Assembly: GCA_900752095.1 (NCBI GenBank)
Contig: CAADUD010000110.1
Span: 1-16,521 of the forward strand
Direction: 5' to 3'
Length of the DNA: 16,521 nucleotides
From: Clostridia bacterium
GTDB lineage: Bacteria; Bacillota; Clostridia; TANB77; CAG-508
The translations under genes and the position numbers were made by a program. The notes beneath the pieces were generated by a model. That model searched no databases. It was not told where the DNA came from and saw nothing but the letters and a program-made list of their open reading frames with translations. The number at the start of each line of letters is the position of its first letter. Position 1 is the stretch's first letter. Shown here in pieces: positions 13,795-16,521 of the stretch.

Positions 13795-15777
13795 ATGAAC
13801 CAAACACAACAAGAAGAAAAAAGAAGACAAGGAGAAGGAAAAAGTAATTATCACCCTTCTAGAAAAAATTTTAAAGTAAAGACAGAAAATACAATTAGAA
13901 AATCTAATAGTCATTTACGAACAACACAAGAGGTAACATTAGAGGAAAATACCAATATATTAAAAAATACCTCTAACCTAAAAAGCACTGAATCAGAATC
14001 TGAAAATCCAACTCCAATTAAAACAAGAAACAAAAAGCATGTTAACAATACTACTACAAAAAGAAAGACAAAGAACACTAAACAATCAGTAACTACCAAT
14101 GATTTAAACTTCCAGTTTAAAAAATCAAATTTAAAAATTATTCCATTAGGTGGTTTACAGGAAATTGGAAAAAATATTACAGTTTTTGAATATAATAACG
14201 AAATTTTATTAGTAGATTGTGGATTAGAGTTTCCAGAAGATGATATGTTAGGAATCGATTTAGTTATCCCAGACATTAGTTACTTAGTAAAAAACCAAGA
14301 TAAAATTAAAGGATTAGTAATTACTCATGGTCACGAGGACCATATTGGTGCTATTCCTTATATTCTAAAACAAATTAATGTTCCCATTTATGCAACAAAT
14401 TTGACAATAGAGCTAATTAAAAATAAATTGGAAGAGCATAATTTATTAAGAAGCACAAAATTACACGTAGTAAAACAAGGTCAAACTATTAACTTTGGAA
14501 GTATGCAAGTAGAATATATTAGAAGCAATCATAGTATTCCAGATGCGGTAATGCTTGCTATCCATACACCAATAGGTACCATTCTTCATACAGGAGATTT
14601 TAAAATAGATTATACTCCGATTGATGACAAAGTAATAGATTTAGGAAGAATTGCAGAACTTGGTAACGAAGGAATTTTAGCCTTACTTTCTGATAGTACA
14701 AATAGTGAGCGAAAAGGTTACACTATGTCAGAAAGCTCTGTAGGTGAAGTTTTTGATAGATTATTTTTAAATAACGAAAAACGAATTGTAGTAGCAACTT
14801 TTGCTTCTAATGTGCATCGTGTACAACAAATTGTAAATTCTGCAGTAAAATATGGCAGAAAAGTAGCTATTTGTGGTAGAAGTATGCAGAACATGATAGA
14901 AGCTGCTAGAAAACTTGGTTATATAAAAGTACCAGACAATGTATTTATTGATATTGATAATATTAAAAATTACAATGAAAATCAGTTGGTTATTATCACT
15001 ACAGGAAGCCAAGGGGAAGCTATGTCTGCTTTAACTAGAATGGCAAATGGAGACCATAGAAAAGTAACCATTACTCCAAATGATATGGTAATTATTTCTG
15101 CTACTCCAATTCCAGGTAACGAAAAATTAGTTTCCAAGGTAATTGATGAATTGATGAAAATTGGTGCAGAAGTTATTTACAGTTCTTTGGCAGATATTCA
15201 TGTATCAGGACATGCTTGTCAAGAAGAACAAAAATTGATTTTAACTTTAGCTAAACCTAAATATTTTATACCAGTCCATGGTGAATATAGACAATTGATG
15301 GCTCACAGAGAGACAGCCAAAAAAGTAGGTATTGCAGAAAAAGATATTTTTATTATGACAAATGGTAGAATTTTGGAATTAAACGAAGATGAAGCTAAAT
15401 TGACTACTCAAGTACCAAATGGAAAAGTATTAGTAGATGGTTTAGGAGTAGGAGATGTTGGAAATATTGTTTTAAGAGATAGACAACATCTTTCACAAGA
15501 TGGTTTGATTGTTATTGTTATGACAATGGATTCCAATACTGGCGAAATTGTTTCAGGACCAGATGTAGTATCTAGGGGATTTGTTTATGTAAGAGAATCT
15601 GAAAACTTAATGGATGATGTAAAAAAAGTTATTCGTGATGAAGTAAAAAAATGTGAAGAAAACCATATTCGTGATTGGTCAACAATTAAGTCTAACGTGA
15701 AAGATACTTTAAGAGATTATATTTTCGAAAAAACAAAAAGAAATCCTATGATTTTACCAATTATTATGGAAGTTTAA
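13795..15777 (+). CDS. rnj: ribonuclease J with a basic N-terminal extension
   Basis: Metallo-beta-lactamase-fold nuclease with 5'-to-3' exonuclease and endonuclease activity, central to mRNA decay and rRNA maturation in Bacillota. The 660-residue protein is about 105 longer than the usual 555. Residues 1-110 are low-complexity, rich in Lys, Arg, Asn, Thr and Ser and probably disordered. The conserved core begins near 111 (KIIPLGGLQEIGKN) and contains the zinc motif HGHEDH (178-183), HTGDFKID, a beta-CASP region, SGHA and PVHGEYRQL, then the usual C-terminal domain. The ATG at 13795 follows AAGGAG at slightly long spacing; no later Met in the extension has a comparable site, so the extension appears genuine. 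Expression is from a consensus promoter through a long leader. A strong terminator follows the stop. Confidence 0.95.
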   Translation: MNQTQQEEKRRQGEGKSNYHPSRKNFKVKTENTIRKSNSHLRTTQEVTLEENTNILKNTSNLKSTESESENPTPIKTRNKKHVNNTTTKRKTKNTKQSVTTNDLNFQFKKSNLKIIPLGGLQEIGKNITVFEYNNEILLVDCGLEFPEDDMLGIDLVIPDISYLVKNQDKIKGLVITHGHEDHIGAIPYILKQINVPIYATNLTIELIKNKLEEHNLLRSTKLHVVKQGQTINFGSMQVEYIRSNHSIPDAVMLAIHTPIGTILHTGDFKIDYTPIDDKVIDLGRIAELGNEGILALLSDSTNSERKGYTMSESSVGEVFDRLFLNNEKRIVVATFASNVHRVQQIVNSAVKYGRKVAICGRSMQNMIEAARKLGYIKVPDNVFIDIDNIKNYNENQLVIITTGSQGEAMSALTRMANGDHRKVTITPNDMVIISATPIPGNEKLVSKVIDELMKIGAEVIYSSLADIHVSGHACQEEQKLILTLAKPKYFIPVHGEYRQLMAHRETAKKVGIAEKDIFIMTNGRILELNEDEAKLTTQVPNGKVLVDGLGVGDVGNIVLRDRQHLSQDGLIVIVMTMDSNTGEIVSGPDVVSRGFVYVRESENLMDDVKKVIRDEVKKCEENHIRDWSTIKSNVKDTLRDYIFEKTKRNPMILPIIMEV

Positions 15778-15807
15778 AAAAAGGGTTCCATTTTTGGAAC
15801 CCTTTTT
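15778..15807. terminator. bidirectional intrinsic terminator between rnj and the small gene at 15812
   Basis: GGGTTCCA (15783-15790) pairs with TGGAACCC (15795-15802) over a T4 loop. A run of A on the left and T5 on the right extend the stem and provide U-tracts on both strands. It begins right after the rnj stop. Confidence 0.93.
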
Positions 15808-15811
15808 GGTG

Positions 15812-16021
15812 CTATATGATTTCCATGCCCATGGGAATACTTCCTTGAGAAAATCCCATTTTTTCTTCAAATTGCTGAAAGAGAGCTTCCGTGTATCCAC
15901 GGCCTATCTCTTCTGCCCGGTTAATAGAAATGCGGGCCTGCGGTTTTCCTTCGCAGAAAATGGTGAGGATTGCCTCTGTGAATTCATCCGAAATACTGCA
16001 GATAGCAAAGTTTTCCTTCAT
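15812..16021 (-). CDS. orphan small protein, unknown function (69 aa), GC-rich relative to neighbours
   Basis: I do not recognise this protein. The start is ATG at 16021 (MKENFAICSISDEFTEAI) behind AAAGGAG; an in-frame ATG 20 codons upstream overlaps the promoter. The product is acidic and soluble, with two Cys residues (ICSIS, IFCEG), a helical-looking middle (RAEEIGRGYTEALFQQFEEK) and a C-terminus GMEII. It has its own promoter with a perfect -10 and shares a strong bidirectional terminator with rnj. By my count the gene is about 43% G+C, far above the neighbouring genes, and uses CGC, CGG, CCC, CCG and CTC codons that are rare in rnj or glmS. That points to horizontal origin or a different constraint on the sequence. 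Confidence 0.72.
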   Translation of the reverse strand: MKENFAICSISDEFTEAILTIFCEGKPQARISINRAEEIGRGYTEALFQQFEEKMGFSQGSIPMGMEII

Positions 16022-16052
16022 ATCAATAGCTCCTTTATTGTAAGATATTATT

Positions 16053-16081
16053 ATTATACTACATATATTGCTAAAAGTCAA
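16053..16081 (-). promoter_or_regulatory. strong SigA promoter of the small gene at 15812-16021
   Basis: On the minus strand TTGACT (16076-16081) and a perfect TATAAT (16053-16058) are 17 bp apart. The leader is about 25 nt. The -35 box immediately follows the terminator of the upstream small gene. Confidence 0.82.
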
Positions 16082-16121
16082 AATAAGAGTGCTAACAAAC
16101 TAAAAAAGTTTAGTTAACACC
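16080..16121 (-). terminator. intrinsic terminator of the small gene at 16143
   Basis: A stem of 13 pairs with one bulge and one G-U wobble joins 16090-16102 with 16108-16121. On the minus strand it is followed by TCTTATTTT. Confidence 0.7.
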
Positions 16122-16142
16122 CTTTTAGAAGCAAAAGAGTAA

Positions 16143-16367
16143 TTACCTTTTTACTTCTTGAAATTTGATGTTTAAAGCATTCTCTAAATGTTTCACCACA
16201 TATTCGAGCCGAGGAGAAGGTAACCAAAACTCATTCGTTTTTTCTTCTACTCCACCTTGGGTATAAATAAAGGTGGTCAGTTCAGACAATTGGCTTGCTG
16301 GTATAGAAGCTTTGCGTTTCACAATATACTGCCGATACCTTACTTCATAAACCTCTATGTCTAACAC
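16143..16367 (-). CDS. orphan small protein, unknown function (74 aa)
   Basis: I do not recognise this protein. The start is GTG at 16367 behind AAGGAG; the overlapping ATG at 16369 gives only two codons before a stop. The product is soluble and charged, opening MLDIEVYEVRYRQYIVKRK, with a central polar part and a C-terminal amphipathic helix containing LEYVVKHLENAL, ending EVKR. The alternation of charged and hydrophobic residues near the N-terminus suggests beta strands. It has its own consensus-spaced promoter and its own terminator, just upstream of another small gene of the same style. Composition is more GC-rich than the large neighbours. The two could act together, but no sequence link between them is visible. 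Confidence 0.72.
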   Translation of the reverse strand: MLDIEVYEVRYRQYIVKRKASIPASQLSELTTFIYTQGGVEEKTNEFWLPSPRLEYVVKHLENALNIKFQEVKR

Positions 16368-16413
16368 ATCAAACTTCTCCTTTCATCATAATATATAAAA
16401 AGATGATATTTTT

Positions 16414-16442
16414 ATTATAGCATATGTTTTATTCTATGTCCA
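16414..16442 (-). promoter_or_regulatory. SigA promoter of the small gene at 16143
   Basis: On the minus strand TGGACA (16437-16442) and a perfect TATAAT (16414-16419) are 17 bp apart, giving a leader of about 40 nt. The remaining bases to 16521 show no gene. Confidence 0.75.
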
Positions 16443-16521
16443 CTAAATTAATGGGTACTTTTCTAACATTATTCTACTTTTTATCTAATATAAATTACTA
16501 GTTATTAATTCTATGTGTTAC

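Noticed and set aside
13911..14276. Minus-strand frame of about 120 codons opposite the start of rnj
   Set aside because: It mirrors the low-complexity extension and the start of the conserved core; hydrophobic repeats arise from complementing A-rich codons.
15794..16117. Plus-strand reading frame of 107 codons opposite the small gene at 15812-16021
   Set aside because: It begins inside the rnj terminator and lacks a ribosome binding site, while the minus strand has a promoter, ribosome binding site and terminator for a clean gene.

Overview
The window is AT-rich DNA (many coding stretches look below 30% GC) from a low-GC, spore-forming Bacillota, most likely class Clostridia. The reasons are an agr-type cyclic-peptide quorum-sensing locus, a yaaL-bofA sporulation pair, ribonuclease J, strong AGGAGG ribosome binding sites and textbook SigA promoters with 17-bp spacers. 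Most of the window is conserved housekeeping sequence. No tRNA, rRNA, CRISPR array, transposase or phage gene was seen.

Layout. (1) 1-2334: quorum sensing. An AgrC-like sensor kinase on the plus strand, cut by the left edge, converges on a minus-strand agrB-agrD pair. agrD is a 39-residue pre-peptide gene that is easily missed. A bidirectional terminator separates the two units. (2) 2476-4446, minus strand: a Methyltrans_SAM-type methyltransferase and an RluA-type pseudouridine synthase in one operon behind a consensus promoter, then a small one-helix membrane protein. (3) 4625-6419, minus strand: uvrC, complete in length but split by a +1 frameshift near 6017. (4) 6590-8428: glmS, divergent from uvrC, with a near-consensus promoter, a leader of about 20 nt and no room for a glmS ribozyme. 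(5) 8438-9031, minus strand: yaaL-bofA, with a candidate SigE promoter overlapping a 15-bp perfect inverted repeat that covers the bofA start codon. (6) 9225-11131: serS-engB. (7) 11229-11456: an orphan small gene with its own promoter. (8) 11503-13376, minus strand: gltX and a DUF951 gene. (9) 13464-15777: ribonuclease J with a roughly 110-residue basic N-terminal extension and a roughly 300-nt structured leader. (10) 15812-16442, minus strand: two more orphan small genes, each with its own promoter and terminator.

How the genes relate. AgrB should trim and cyclise AgrD, and AgrC should sense the exported peptide. The AgrA-like regulator is not visible and may lie beyond the left edge. YaaL-BofA is a sporulation module. 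RNase J, EngB, the RluA-type enzyme and the methyltransferase all act on RNA or ribosomes, and SerRS and GltX charge tRNA.

The points most worth follow-up are the unannotated AgrD and its peptide, the promoter/hairpin arrangement at bofA, the attenuator-like rnj leader, the uvrC frameshift, and the three orphan small genes with strong individual promoters.
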